Below are positions 1-5,811 of a DNA stretch of 6,011 bases, piece by piece. Position 1 is the stretch's first letter; every line of letters begins with the position of its first letter. Position numbers and translations under genes: made by a program. Under the pieces are notes generated by a model that was given only the letters and a program-made list of their open reading frames with translations, was not told where the DNA came from and searched no databases. This stretch comes from Rickettsiales bacterium (GTDB lineage: Bacteria > Pseudomonadota > Alphaproteobacteria > Rickettsiales > UBA1997). The stretch is from assembly GCA_947496905.1 (NCBI GenBank), contig CANMEW010000078.1, positions 1 through 6,011 of the forward strand, given 5' to 3'.

Positions 1-159
1 CCAGCAGCAAAAAAAGCAGTTGTTAAAAAAACTGTAGTTGCAAAAAAACCAGCTGCAAAAAAACCAGCTGCTAAAAAAGCAGTTGTTAAAAAAACTGTAG
101 TTGCAAAAAAACCAGCAGCTAAAAAAGCAGTTGTTAAAAAAACTGTAGTTGCAAAAAAA
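1..159 (+). repeat. In-frame 48-nt coding repeats
   Basis: Three 48-nt units lie at 1-48, 64-111 and 112-159. Each encodes PAAKKAVVKKTVVAKK. They differ only at a few wobble positions (gca/gct) in the PAA part. A 15-nt PAAKK unit separates the first two, and two more PAAKK units (160-189) follow the third. Near identity at DNA level indicates recent expansion or ongoing homogenisation. The array probably continues left of the window. Confidence 0.9.
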
Positions 160-192
160 CCAGCAGCTAAAAAACCAGCAGCTAAAAAATAG
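1..192 (+). CDS. C-terminal tail of a Lys/Ala/Pro-rich, histone H1-like protein (5' partial)
   Basis: Frame 1 is open from the window edge to a TAG stop at 190-192, giving 63 residues. The composition is almost only Lys, Ala, Val, Pro and Thr, arranged as three copies of PAAKKAVVKKTVVAKK with extra PAAKK units between and after them. Such strongly basic, low-complexity tails are known from bacterial histone H1-like (Hc1-type) proteins and from C-terminal extensions of some DNA-binding proteins, where they contact DNA non-specifically. That role is inferred from composition only. No folded domain is visible because the start lies outside the window, so a basic tail on a ribosomal protein, topoisomerase or HU-like protein is also possible. 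A strong terminator follows 23 nt after the stop, so this is the last gene of its transcript. Confidence 0.75.
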   Translation, partial: PAAKKAVVKKTVVAKKPAAKKPAAKKAVVKKTVVAKKPAAKKAVVKKTVVAKKPAAKKPAAKK

Positions 193-215
193 AAAGTAGA
201 AAATCTAAAAAGTAA

Positions 216-251
216 AAAAGGGCGGGGACTCTCACGGGTCCCCGCCCTTTT
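216..251. terminator. Bidirectional intrinsic terminator
   Basis: A perfect 14-bp stem (216-229 pairs with 238-251, core GGGCGGGGAC/GTCCCCGCCC) encloses an 8-nt loop at 230-237. The stem is flanked by an A-run on the left (214-219) and a T-run on the right (248-251). Read on the plus strand it ends the basic-tail gene stopping at 192. Read on the minus strand, the A-run becomes a U-tract and it ends the four-gene operon whose last stop is at 300. It is the only strongly GC-rich stretch in the neighbourhood. Confidence 0.93.
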
Positions 252-299
252 ATATTTAATCGAATTGAAACTGAGTTCACATTTTGTATAAATTCGACC

Positions 300-788
300 T
301 TAACTTTTTACCCCACCCAATCCCATTCCGCCGAAAGCCTGTCTAATTGTGATGACCACGGGAGATCTTTTTGGAGTCCTTGCTTGGTTTTCTGCGTTAA
401 CGATGTCACACAAAATATCCAAAGAAACTCCGCCATCGTGACCCATGCAAATCGTAAAAGTTTTTCTGTCGAGCTCTTGAACAGTTTTACGATTTATGAT
501 TCTAATCCCGCCATTTTTTGAACTTTTTCTCGAGAACAAAAAAAGACGATTAAGAATTTTTACGTAAGAATTAATGTGCGGATCATGATGATCTGGAATC
601 GATCCAGTCATGACTTGCTCATCAGAAACATTGATTAAGTAATCAAAAATCATCTCAGCCATTTCGGCCGTCTCTTCCTCGATTTTCTTAAAAACCTCAC
701 TAATCAACTGTAAATTTGCAGCGATGTCTGTCGATGGTTTTTGTGCTATTCCTGATGGCGCTGTTAAATTTTCACTCGTCTCATTCAT
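300..788 (-). CDS. Hypothetical protein, 162 aa, last gene of the operon
   Basis: The ORF has an ATG at 788 and a TAA at 302-300. I do not recognise the family. The first 20 or so residues are polar and look disordered. Residues about 24-55 are acidic and helix-prone (…EVFKKIEEETAEMAEMIFDYL). The middle is basic (LFLFSRKSSKNGG, RIINRKTVQELDRKT) and the end is glycine-rich (AFGGMGLGGVKS). No signal peptide, membrane segment or metal-binding cluster stands out, so it is probably cytoplasmic. The start lies 6 nt after the stop of the AmgK-like gene, which suggests cotranscription and possible translational coupling; no clear Shine-Dalgarno sequence precedes it. The terminator at 216-251 follows. 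The gene call rests on an open frame, operonic placement and the absence of a better ORF on either strand; the function is unknown. Confidence 0.75.
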   Translation of the reverse strand: MNETSENLTAPSGIAQKPSTDIAANLQLISEVFKKIEEETAEMAEMIFDYLINVSDEQVMTGSIPDHHDPHINSYVKILNRLFLFSRKSSKNGGIRIINRKTVQELDRKTFTICMGHDGGVSLDILCDIVNAENQARTPKRSPVVITIRQAFGGMGLGGVKS

Positions 789-794
789 GATTTT

Positions 795-1760
795 TTAAAT
801 AAATTTTTTTAATAAATTTTTGATTTCAAAAAATATCTTACTCTGTGAAGCGAGTCTCTGATTGATTAGATTTAGAACTCTTGGCAAGAGAGTTAGGTAA
901 TTATTTTTTCCATCACGAAGAGAGAGTCGCGCAAAAATGCCAATAATTTTTATATTTCTTTGTAGAGAAAAAATTTCATATTCCCTCGTGAACACAGCTT
1001 CATCGCAGTTAGATTTTTTTAAGTAATATTCGAAAAGCCTCTCGCGATTTCCCTCATCTAGATCCCTCCGCGCATCCTCTAAAAGCGACACTAAATCGTA
1101 AGCTTTTGATCCAATCACCGCATCTTGGAAATCAAGCAGCCCAACTTGTTTGCGGCCATCTCTGCTCGGCAAAAACATCAAATTATCGGCGTGGTAATCA
1201 CGCAAAACTAGAGTCTGATTTTCCTTGTCGATTAGATCAAAAATCTGGAACCACAAGAATTTGAAAAGAGCTTTTTCTTGCAAGCTCATCATTTTTTTTT
1301 GCAGAGGAAGATACCAATCCACAAACAGCATTACCTCACGAAAAAGCAAAGCGTGATTGTAATTGGCGAGATCAGTTGGTGGTTTTAGTTGATGTAGCTC
1401 TAGCAAGGCGTCGCAAGCTTTCGCGTAAAGAGGAAATTCTTTTGAGGGCGAGATTTTTAAAATTCTGCCGTAGGTGTCGTCACCAAAATCTTCCAATAAA
1501 AGAAATCCGCTTGTGTCGTCGCGAGCAAAAATTTTTGGAGCAGAAAAATTATTTAAAACTAGGAACTCGTCAATTTTAACGAAGGGTTTGATGTCCTCGT
1601 GCGTTGGTGGCGCAAACATTAAAATGAATGTTTGCGCGCTGCAAAAAATGCGGTAGTAAGAACGAAAAGAAGCGTCGCCAGCAATTTTTTTTATCTCAGA
1701 AAATTCAATTTTATTTTCTGTGAGAAATTTTTTTGCCGCGTTTTCATTTAACGCGATCAT
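795..1760 (-). CDS. amgK: AmgK-like N-acetylmuramate/N-acetylglucosamine kinase (APH-type phosphotransferase)
   Basis: The 321-aa product belongs to the aminoglycoside-phosphotransferase/choline-kinase fold. Family landmarks are GDASFRSYYR (about 28-37), an APP..ED.KPFV segment (about 50-61), a GFLLLEDFGDDTY block (about 85-97), the catalytic loop LRDYHADN (about 186-193, Asp188 and Asn193) and the metal-binding GLLDFQDA (about 207-214), followed by AYDLVSLLEDARRD. This pattern matches AmgK. In Pseudomonas, AmgK phosphorylates MurNAc/GlcNAc at the anomeric carbon so that MurU can make UDP-MurNAc, which bypasses fosfomycin-sensitive de novo synthesis. Neither murU nor tsaE, its usual alphaproteobacterial neighbours, is present here. 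I chose the ATG at 1760: it overlaps the upstream fzlA-like stop as TAATG, typical of coupled translation. The frame could extend to a GTG at 1784, but that adds 8 residues inside the upstream gene with no ribosome-binding site. Substrate preference is inferred from family. Confidence 0.82.
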   Translation of the reverse strand: MIALNENAAKKFLTENKIEFSEIKKIAGDASFRSYYRIFCSAQTFILMFAPPTHEDIKPFVKIDEFLVLNNFSAPKIFARDDTSGFLLLEDFGDDTYGRILKISPSKEFPLYAKACDALLELHQLKPPTDLANYNHALLFREVMLFVDWYLPLQKKMMSLQEKALFKFLWFQIFDLIDKENQTLVLRDYHADNLMFLPSRDGRKQVGLLDFQDAVIGSKAYDLVSLLEDARRDLDEGNRERLFEYYLKKSNCDEAVFTREYEIFSLQRNIKIIGIFARLSLRDGKNNYLTLLPRVLNLINQRLASQSKIFFEIKNLLKKFI

Positions 1761-2437
1761 TAGAAATCCAATTTTGAATACCACTCAGGAGGAGCAATAT
1801 TTGGAATGCGATCCTTCAAAATTTCGCCAAAAATTTTGTGCGACTTTATTAAGCTGTACCAATCTTTAGCTGGCAAATAGTGGTTCCAATTGATGTCGCC
1901 GAAATAATCTAAAACTGAAATTTGGCATGCTGCCGCAAAGTCAGCGACGGAAATGTGGTCTCCAGCCAAATATTTTCTAGTCTCCAAAAGATACTCAACG
2001 TAACTCAGATGAATGTTTAAATTTCTTCTAGCCACGCGCAGCACTTCTGAATCTGGTGAAATTGCACTTGGTAGGTAACGATTAAAATAGCGCTCATTGA
2101 GCACATATTTACTAACCTCGTGGTAAAATTTTTCATCGAACCAATATTGCAAACGACGAGTTTCCGCCCTTTCCACAACTGATTCCCCAAGAAATCCTTT
2201 GGTCTCTGCGTGTTTTTCTTCGATGTATTCAATGATTACTGAGCTGTTGGTGATCACTGCAGCATTACCATTGTCAAACAGCACTGGCACTGTTCCAGCT
2301 GGATTCATGGCGATGAATTCTTTTCGTCTTTCCCAGAAATTTTCTTGGACGAGATCAAATCCAATTTCTTTTGCTAATAAATAAACTCTGATTTTACGCG
2401 AGAATGGGCAGATTGGGTGATGATAGAGGCGGTACAT
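1760..2437 (-). CDS. fzlA: FzlA-like GST-fold cell division protein
   Basis: The 225-aa protein has glutathione S-transferase architecture. A thioredoxin-like N-terminal domain carries HHPICPFSRKIRVYL (about 6-20), NPAGTVPVL (about 45-53) and NSSVIIEYIEE (about 64-74). An all-helical C-terminal domain carries YLAGDHISVADFAAA (about 156-170) and LDYFGDINW. The CPFSRK motif, the FWERR segment near residue 35, the DYFGD signature and the short C-terminal tail ending LDF resemble FzlA. In Caulobacter, FzlA is a GST homologue that binds FtsZ, curves its filaments and is needed for constriction. A true glutathione-dependent enzyme is the main alternative. The ATG at 2437 follows the upstream stop by 3 nt, and the stop overlaps the next ATG (TAATG at 1762-1758), so it sits in the middle of an operon. 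Placement between wall-related genes supports a division role, though this is indirect. Confidence 0.75.
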   Translation of the reverse strand: MYRLYHHPICPFSRKIRVYLLAKEIGFDLVQENFWERRKEFIAMNPAGTVPVLFDNGNAAVITNSSVIIEYIEEKHAETKGFLGESVVERAETRRLQYWFDEKFYHEVSKYVLNERYFNRYLPSAISPDSEVLRVARRNLNIHLSYVEYLLETRKYLAGDHISVADFAAACQISVLDYFGDINWNHYLPAKDWYSLIKSHKIFGEILKDRIPNIAPPEWYSKLDF

Positions 2438-2440
2438 AAT

Positions 2441-3268
2441 TTATTTCTTTTGGAGATTTTGAAAATTTTTTAGCAACTCATTGCCGATTTTTTTCTGTAA
2501 TTTCTTCGTGTGTTTTGTCAGCACCAACTCGTCAATTGGCAGAATTAAAAGTGACGAATTAGTTAGAAAAATTTCATCAGCATTTTTTAGCGCAGAAATT
2601 TTTGCTTCTACCTCGAATATTTTTATTGGAGAATTTTTTAGAAGATGCTCTCTAACCGTTCCAAGCAAGATGTCGCAGGATTTTGCTGGTGTAAAAATTT
2701 TTTCACTCTTCACCCAAAAAATATTTGTCGAAGAAGTTTCGGAAATAAAATTTTTCTGCGACAACATCACGCAATCGAAGAGATTTTTTTCTTTCGCTTC
2801 AATTTTTACCAAAGTTGAATTCAAGCCCTGCATGGTTTTGCAATGCAGAGATAAAGAGTTCCGCGACGGTTTTTTTATTTTAGAAATTCCCAAGGAAATT
2901 TTTTTTGGCAACTCTCTTTCAGGTAAAGTTTGAATGATGATTAGCGGAGGTGAATCGTAAGTTGGCGAATATCCGACACTGCCAATTCCACGACTAATTG
3001 AAATTCTTAGGATGCCATTTTTTACCGAATTTTTCTCAATTAATTGGTAAGATTTTTTTTCCAAATCAGAGATTTCTGCAGAGAATTTTAAAACCTTTAA
3101 ACCCTTTTTAATTCTGGCTTCATGAGACTTGTAAGCGAGAATTTTTCCATCGCAAATTTTACAAGTTTCAAAAATTCCATCACCAAAAAGAAAGCCTCTC
3201 TCATTAATTGAGATTTGCGCTTTTTCTTCGCTGACAAGCTGATTATTTTTAAAAACAAATTTCTCCAT
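2441..3268 (-). CDS. Class IV PLP-dependent enzyme (aminodeoxychorismate lyase / D-amino acid aminotransferase type)
   Basis: The 275-aa product is a fold-type IV PLP enzyme. It shows INERGFLFGDGIFET (about 21-35), an H.ARIKKGLKVL segment, the SRGIGSVGYSP loop (about 92-102), the likely Schiff-base lysine in HCKTMQGLNS (Lys144), a glutamate for the pyridine nitrogen in SETSSTNIFWV (Glu177) and the phosphate-binding ILLGTVRE (about 200-207). GDGIFET and the RG.G..GYSP loop fit PabC, which makes p-aminobenzoate for folate. D-amino acid aminotransferase is the rival and would suit the peptidoglycan setting. I chose ATG 3268 because MEKFVFKNNQLVSEEKAQIS aligns with the usual family N-terminus; the frame opens to 3367 but the extra 33 residues are polar and overlap the divergent PBP gene. 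An ATG at 3280 is also possible. It is the first gene of the minus-strand operon. Family certain, reaction uncertain. Confidence 0.85.
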   Translation of the reverse strand: MEKFVFKNNQLVSEEKAQISINERGFLFGDGIFETCKICDGKILAYKSHEARIKKGLKVLKFSAEISDLEKKSYQLIEKNSVKNGILRISISRGIGSVGYSPTYDSPPLIIIQTLPERELPKKISLGISKIKKPSRNSLSLHCKTMQGLNSTLVKIEAKEKNLFDCVMLSQKNFISETSSTNIFWVKSEKIFTPAKSCDILLGTVREHLLKNSPIKIFEVEAKISALKNADEIFLTNSSLLILPIDELVLTKHTKKLQKKIGNELLKNFQNLQKK

Positions 3269-3274
3269 GCGCTG

Positions 3275-5026
3275 ATGCATTTTCTTAAATTTATTCTGAG
3301 ATGGGGATTTTTTTTCTTCATTTGGATCGCAATCACAGCCACGATTACGCTGCTTTATTATTGCCAAGGATTACCAAGTTTGAGTGATTTGGAAAATGGC
3401 AGTGGCAAGCAAGTTGTGCAAATAAATTATTCGAATGGCAATCGCATTACTAATCGCGGTGAAATTTACACCAGCGAGGTAAATTTTTACGAACTCCCTA
3501 CCCACCTAATTAACGCCGTAATTGCAACGGAAGATCGCCGCTTTTTTTCCCATCACGGCGTCGATATTTTTGGCATCGTCAGAGCCTACCAGGTCAATCG
3601 CAAAGCCGGTAGAATCGTTCAAGGCGGAAGCACAATTACTCAGCAATTAGCTAAGCTACTCTTCTTAAATCCAGACCGCACTTTCAAAAGAAAAATCCAA
3701 GAAATCTTACTCGCCATTCAGCTAGAGAGAAATTTTACCAAAGAACAAATTTTAACTTTTTATCTTAATCGCGCCTATTTCGGATCGGGAAGTTACGGCG
3801 TTGGTCACGCCGCAAAAAGTTACTTCGGAAAAGATGTGTCGCAGCTCAACTTAAATGAATCCGCCCTACTCGCCGGAATTTTAAAAGCACCGTCAAAACT
3901 CTCTCCAAAAAATAATCACAAACTCGCTGAAGCCAGAGCAAACGTGGTTCTGCACAACATGATCGATGCCGGATTTTTAAATGAAGAAAATCTCTCAGAA
4001 CTCGCTCGCGATCCAAATTACAAAGCTGATCACGCTCAAAGACTTTATTTTTCTGACTTTGTTTACGACCAATTTGCGGAGTTTTTGACGAAGCAAGATT
4101 TACAAGAAAAGGTGATTTCCATCACCAGCAGTTTGGATGAAAAAATTCAGGAAAAATTGGAAAATATTTTGGGTGAATTTGCAGAAAAAAATTACCAAAA
4201 ATTAGGCAAATCAGAAATTGCGGCAGTGGTGATGGGCAAGGACGGGGCAGTGCTTGGTATGTCTGGCGGGAATGACTACCAAAAAAGTCAATTTAACCGC
4301 GCAGTTTACGCAAAAAGACAGGTTGGATCGGCATTTAAAACTTTCGTTTATTTAACTGCTTTTGAAAGCGGATTAAAGCCAGATGACGTGCTTGAGGATA
4401 AAAAAATTAACATCGGTGCGTGGCTTCCTGACAACTATGAAAATCGCTATTTAGGCGAGGTTACTTTGCAGCAAGCTTTTGCTGCTTCGCTTAATTCAGT
4501 CTCGGTTCAACTGGTACAAAAAGTTGGCGGAAGTGCAATCCATTCAATGGCGCGCAAATGCGGAATTTTATCTGCCATCGACAAAAATGATCCAACTATT
4601 TCCTTGGGCACTACGGAGGTGAATTTGCTCGAATTAGTAAGCTCCTACGCAACCATTGCAAATAATGGCGAACCGGTAATTCCTTACGCAATTTCTGAAA
4701 TAAAAAATGATGGCGATGCGGTAATTTACAGTCGGAAATCTTCTGGATTGGAGGCGGTTATTTCTGCAGAATCTGAGAAAAATATTAAAAAAATTTTACG
4801 CGAAGTGGTGGAAGGTGGCACCGGAAAAAATGCCAATATTGCCAAAAATATTTACGGCAAAACTGGTACCAGTCAAAACTTCCGCGATGCTTGGTTTATT
4901 GGCTTTGACGATGAATATGTTGTGGGGGTGTGGATGGGAAATGACGACAATTCTGCAACTAACAAAATTACTGGGGGATCTCTGCCAGCTAGCTTATTCG
5001 CCGAAATAATTGGTGGGATTAAATAA
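3275..5026 (+). CDS. Class A penicillin-binding protein (PBP1A-type, bifunctional)
   Basis: The 583-aa inner-membrane enzyme polymerises lipid II into glycan strands and crosslinks the stem peptides. A short cytoplasmic start and one hydrophobic segment (about 9-29) anchor it. The GT51 glycosyltransferase domain shows ATEDRRFFSHHGVD (catalytic Glu86), GGSTITQQLAK (117-127) and RNFTKEQILTFYLNRAYFG. The transpeptidase domain has the acyl-serine motif GSAFK (Ser352, Lys355), SLN (405-407) and YGKTGTS (KTG at 529-531). All core motifs are intact. It is much shorter than E. coli PBP1a (850 aa) and has little between or after the two catalytic domains, so it is a compact form. I chose ATG 3275 because the membrane segment follows at a normal distance; the frame extends upstream to a TTG at 3215, which would add 20 residues within the divergent gene. 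No good Shine-Dalgarno precedes either. The stop lies 12 nt from the convergent tRNA gene. Confidence 0.93.
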   Translation: MHFLKFILRWGFFFFIWIAITATITLLYYCQGLPSLSDLENGSGKQVVQINYSNGNRITNRGEIYTSEVNFYELPTHLINAVIATEDRRFFSHHGVDIFGIVRAYQVNRKAGRIVQGGSTITQQLAKLLFLNPDRTFKRKIQEILLAIQLERNFTKEQILTFYLNRAYFGSGSYGVGHAAKSYFGKDVSQLNLNESALLAGILKAPSKLSPKNNHKLAEARANVVLHNMIDAGFLNEENLSELARDPNYKADHAQRLYFSDFVYDQFAEFLTKQDLQEKVISITSSLDEKIQEKLENILGEFAEKNYQKLGKSEIAAVVMGKDGAVLGMSGGNDYQKSQFNRAVYAKRQVGSAFKTFVYLTAFESGLKPDDVLEDKKINIGAWLPDNYENRYLGEVTLQQAFAASLNSVSVQLVQKVGGSAIHSMARKCGILSAIDKNDPTISLGTTEVNLLELVSSYATIANNGEPVIPYAISEIKNDGDAVIYSRKSSGLEAVISAESEKNIKKILREVVEGGTGKNANIAKNIYGKTGTSQNFRDAWFIGFDDEYVVGVWMGNDDNSATNKITGGSLPASLFAEIIGGIK

Positions 5027-5038
5027 TTTTTTTCAAAA

Positions 5039-5115
5039 TGGTGGGTCTGGGTGGACTTGAACCACCGACCTCGCACTTATCAGGCGCGCACTCTAACCAA
5101 CTGAGCTACAGACCC
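5039..5115 (-). tRNA. tRNA-Ile(GAT)
   Basis: The minus strand folds into a complete 77-nt cloverleaf. The acceptor stem is GGGTCTG/CAGACCC. The D-arm is GCTC with loop AGTTGGTTA. The anticodon stem CGCGC/GTGCG carries loop CTGATAA with anticodon GAT (plus-strand 5079-5081). The variable loop is AGGTC and the T-arm is GGTGG-TTCAAGT-CCACC. Discriminator A is followed by an encoded CCA (5041-5039). It decodes ATC/ATT isoleucine codons. This isoacceptor often lies in the 16S-23S spacer, but no rRNA is visible on either side here. It converges with the PBP gene, 12 nt apart. Confidence 0.97.
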
Positions 5116-5160
5116 ATTTCGAAAAAAATTGTGAGGGGATTAATGTGTGAAGAGCGGCGC

Positions 5161-5188
5161 AACTTATTGGCAGCTTAAGAAAAGTCAA
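5161..5188 (-). promoter_or_regulatory. Candidate promoter of tRNA-Ile
   Basis: On the minus strand TTGACT (5188-5183, one mismatch to the consensus -35) is followed after 16 nt by TAAGTT (5166-5161, a weak -10). The pair ends about 45 nt upstream of the tRNA 5' end, a reasonable leader length. The -10 matches the consensus at only three of six positions, so this is tentative. Confidence 0.35.
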
Positions 5189-5262
5189 CCGAAGCAATCT
5201 ACCGTCACTCTGGCATTGCTAGAATTTGTAGGAACGTCAACCAAATTGTCATTACGGAGTTA

Positions 5263-5404
5263 GGGAACCTCTGAAAAACCTAGATTTTTCGAGAAATTTT
5301 TAGGAAGAAAATTTGCGAGCAGGAAAGCGTACCTTGATGTACGTGCTCGCGAAAAAATTTGGTAACGACAAAATTTCCGGAAAAGATGGTTTTTCAGAGG
5401 TTCC
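5263..5404 (-). mobile_element. Palindromic MITE-like repeat, copy A (short form)
   Basis: The 142-bp segment is bounded by a perfect 17-bp terminal inverted repeat (GGAACCTCTGAAAAACC at 5264-5280; its complement at 5388-5404). The dinucleotide TA flanks it on both sides (5261-5262, 5405-5406), possibly a target duplication, although TA is common in AT-rich DNA. The interior is also palindromic: GCGAGCA/TGCTCGC (5315-5321, 5344-5350) encloses CGTAC/GTACG (5328-5332, 5339-5343), and TTTCCGGAAA lies at 5374-5383. It has no transposase, so it would be non-autonomous. Read on the minus strand it shares three identical blocks with copy B. Its right half overlaps the moaE reading frame and encodes that protein's N-terminus, as Rickettsia palindromic elements do in other genes. 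The family name is unknown to me. Confidence 0.85.
5321..5327 (+). promoter_or_regulatory. Candidate ribosome-binding site for moaE, inside repeat copy A
   Basis: AGGAAAG lies 9 nt before the ATG at 5337. It is the best Shine-Dalgarno-like match near any start codon in this frame, so it favours 5337 over the TTG at 5313. The site falls within the palindromic element and partly within its central hairpin, so folding of the RNA could limit access to it. Confidence 0.5.
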
Positions 5405-5771
5405 TAAAGAGAATGGCGCCGCAAATGTGTTTGTTGGTAGAGTGAGGAATCATAATCTTGGCAAAGAAGTGGAGGCCGTAACCTACGATGCTTTTATCCC
5501 GCTCGCTTGCAATGTGATGAAAAAATTATGCGAAGAGGTTGCGGAGAAATTTGGCAGCCAGCTTCGCTGCTACATCGAGCATTACAAAGGTAGGTTGGAA
5601 TTGGGCGGGATTAGCGTCATTATTGCCGTCGACTCTCCTCATCGCGATGAATCATTCCAAGCCTGTCGTTACTTGATCGAAGAATTAAAAATCAGAGTTC
5701 AGATTTGGAAACAGGAACACTATGTTGATGGCGACATCAAGTGGCTTAAGGGACATTCTCTCGTCAGTTAA
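5337..5771 (+). CDS. moaE: Molybdopterin synthase catalytic subunit MoaE with repeat-derived N-terminus
   Basis: The 144-aa product matches MoaE from about residue 26 to the end. With MoaD as sulfur donor, MoaE converts cyclic pyranopterin monophosphate to molybdopterin in the cytoplasm. Visible signatures are NGAANVFVGRVRNHNLG (26-42), IEHYKGRLELG (about 80-90), VDSPHRDESFQACRY (about 98-112) and LKIRVQIWKQE (117-127), where Lys118 and Lys125 correspond to the catalytic lysines near 119 and 126 of E. coli MoaE. The first 22 residues (MYVLAKKFGNDK…) come from palindromic copy A and do not resemble the normal MoaE N-terminus. A TAG at 5301-5303 closes the frame upstream, so translation must start in the element: ATG 5337 with AGGAAAG, or TTG 5313. 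The stop falls 4 nt before copy B. No moaD, moaA, moaC or mog is nearby. It may be a working gene with a replaced start or an early pseudogene. Confidence 0.85.
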   Translation: MYVLAKKFGNDKISGKDGFSEVPKENGAANVFVGRVRNHNLGKEVEAVTYDAFIPLACNVMKKLCEEVAEKFGSQLRCYIEHYKGRLELGGISVIIAVDSPHRDESFQACRYLIEELKIRVQIWKQEHYVDGDIKWLKGHSLVS

Positions 5772-5811
5772 GTTTGGGAACCTCTGAAAAACCATCTTTT
5801 CCGGAAATTTT

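Noticed and set aside
1376..1656. Plus-strand ORFs inside the AmgK-like gene
   Set aside because: They lie antisense to a well-supported coding sequence with clear family motifs and show no motifs of their own.
1761..1784. GTG start at 1784 for the AmgK-like gene
   Set aside because: It would overlap the upstream gene by 25 nt without a Shine-Dalgarno, whereas the ATG at 1760 forms a TAATG coupling site.
2481..2933. 150-codon plus-strand ORF antisense to the class IV PLP enzyme
   Set aside because: Its Phe/Ser-rich translation is the mirror of a Lys/Glu-rich AT-rich gene; the minus strand carries all catalytic motifs.
3208..3260. Promoter-like words (TTGAGA, CTGACA, GATTAT) upstream of the PBP ATG
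   Set aside because: No pair has acceptable 16-18 nt spacing with a good -10, so no promoter can be called.
3269..3367. N-terminal extension of the class IV enzyme to 3367
   Set aside because: The 33 extra residues are polar with a short Cys-x-Cys stretch and lie outside the normal family start; they overlap the PBP membrane segment coding region.
5027..5036. T-run after the PBP stop as a terminator
   Set aside because: There is no GC-rich stem before it; the run alone does not make an intrinsic terminator.
5147..5263. Short plus-strand ORF from GTG 5147 to TAG 5261-5263 (38 codons) and a tiny ATG ORF from 5143
   Set aside because: No ribosome-binding site, no recognisable motif, and it runs over the tRNA promoter region on the opposite strand; length is within chance expectation.
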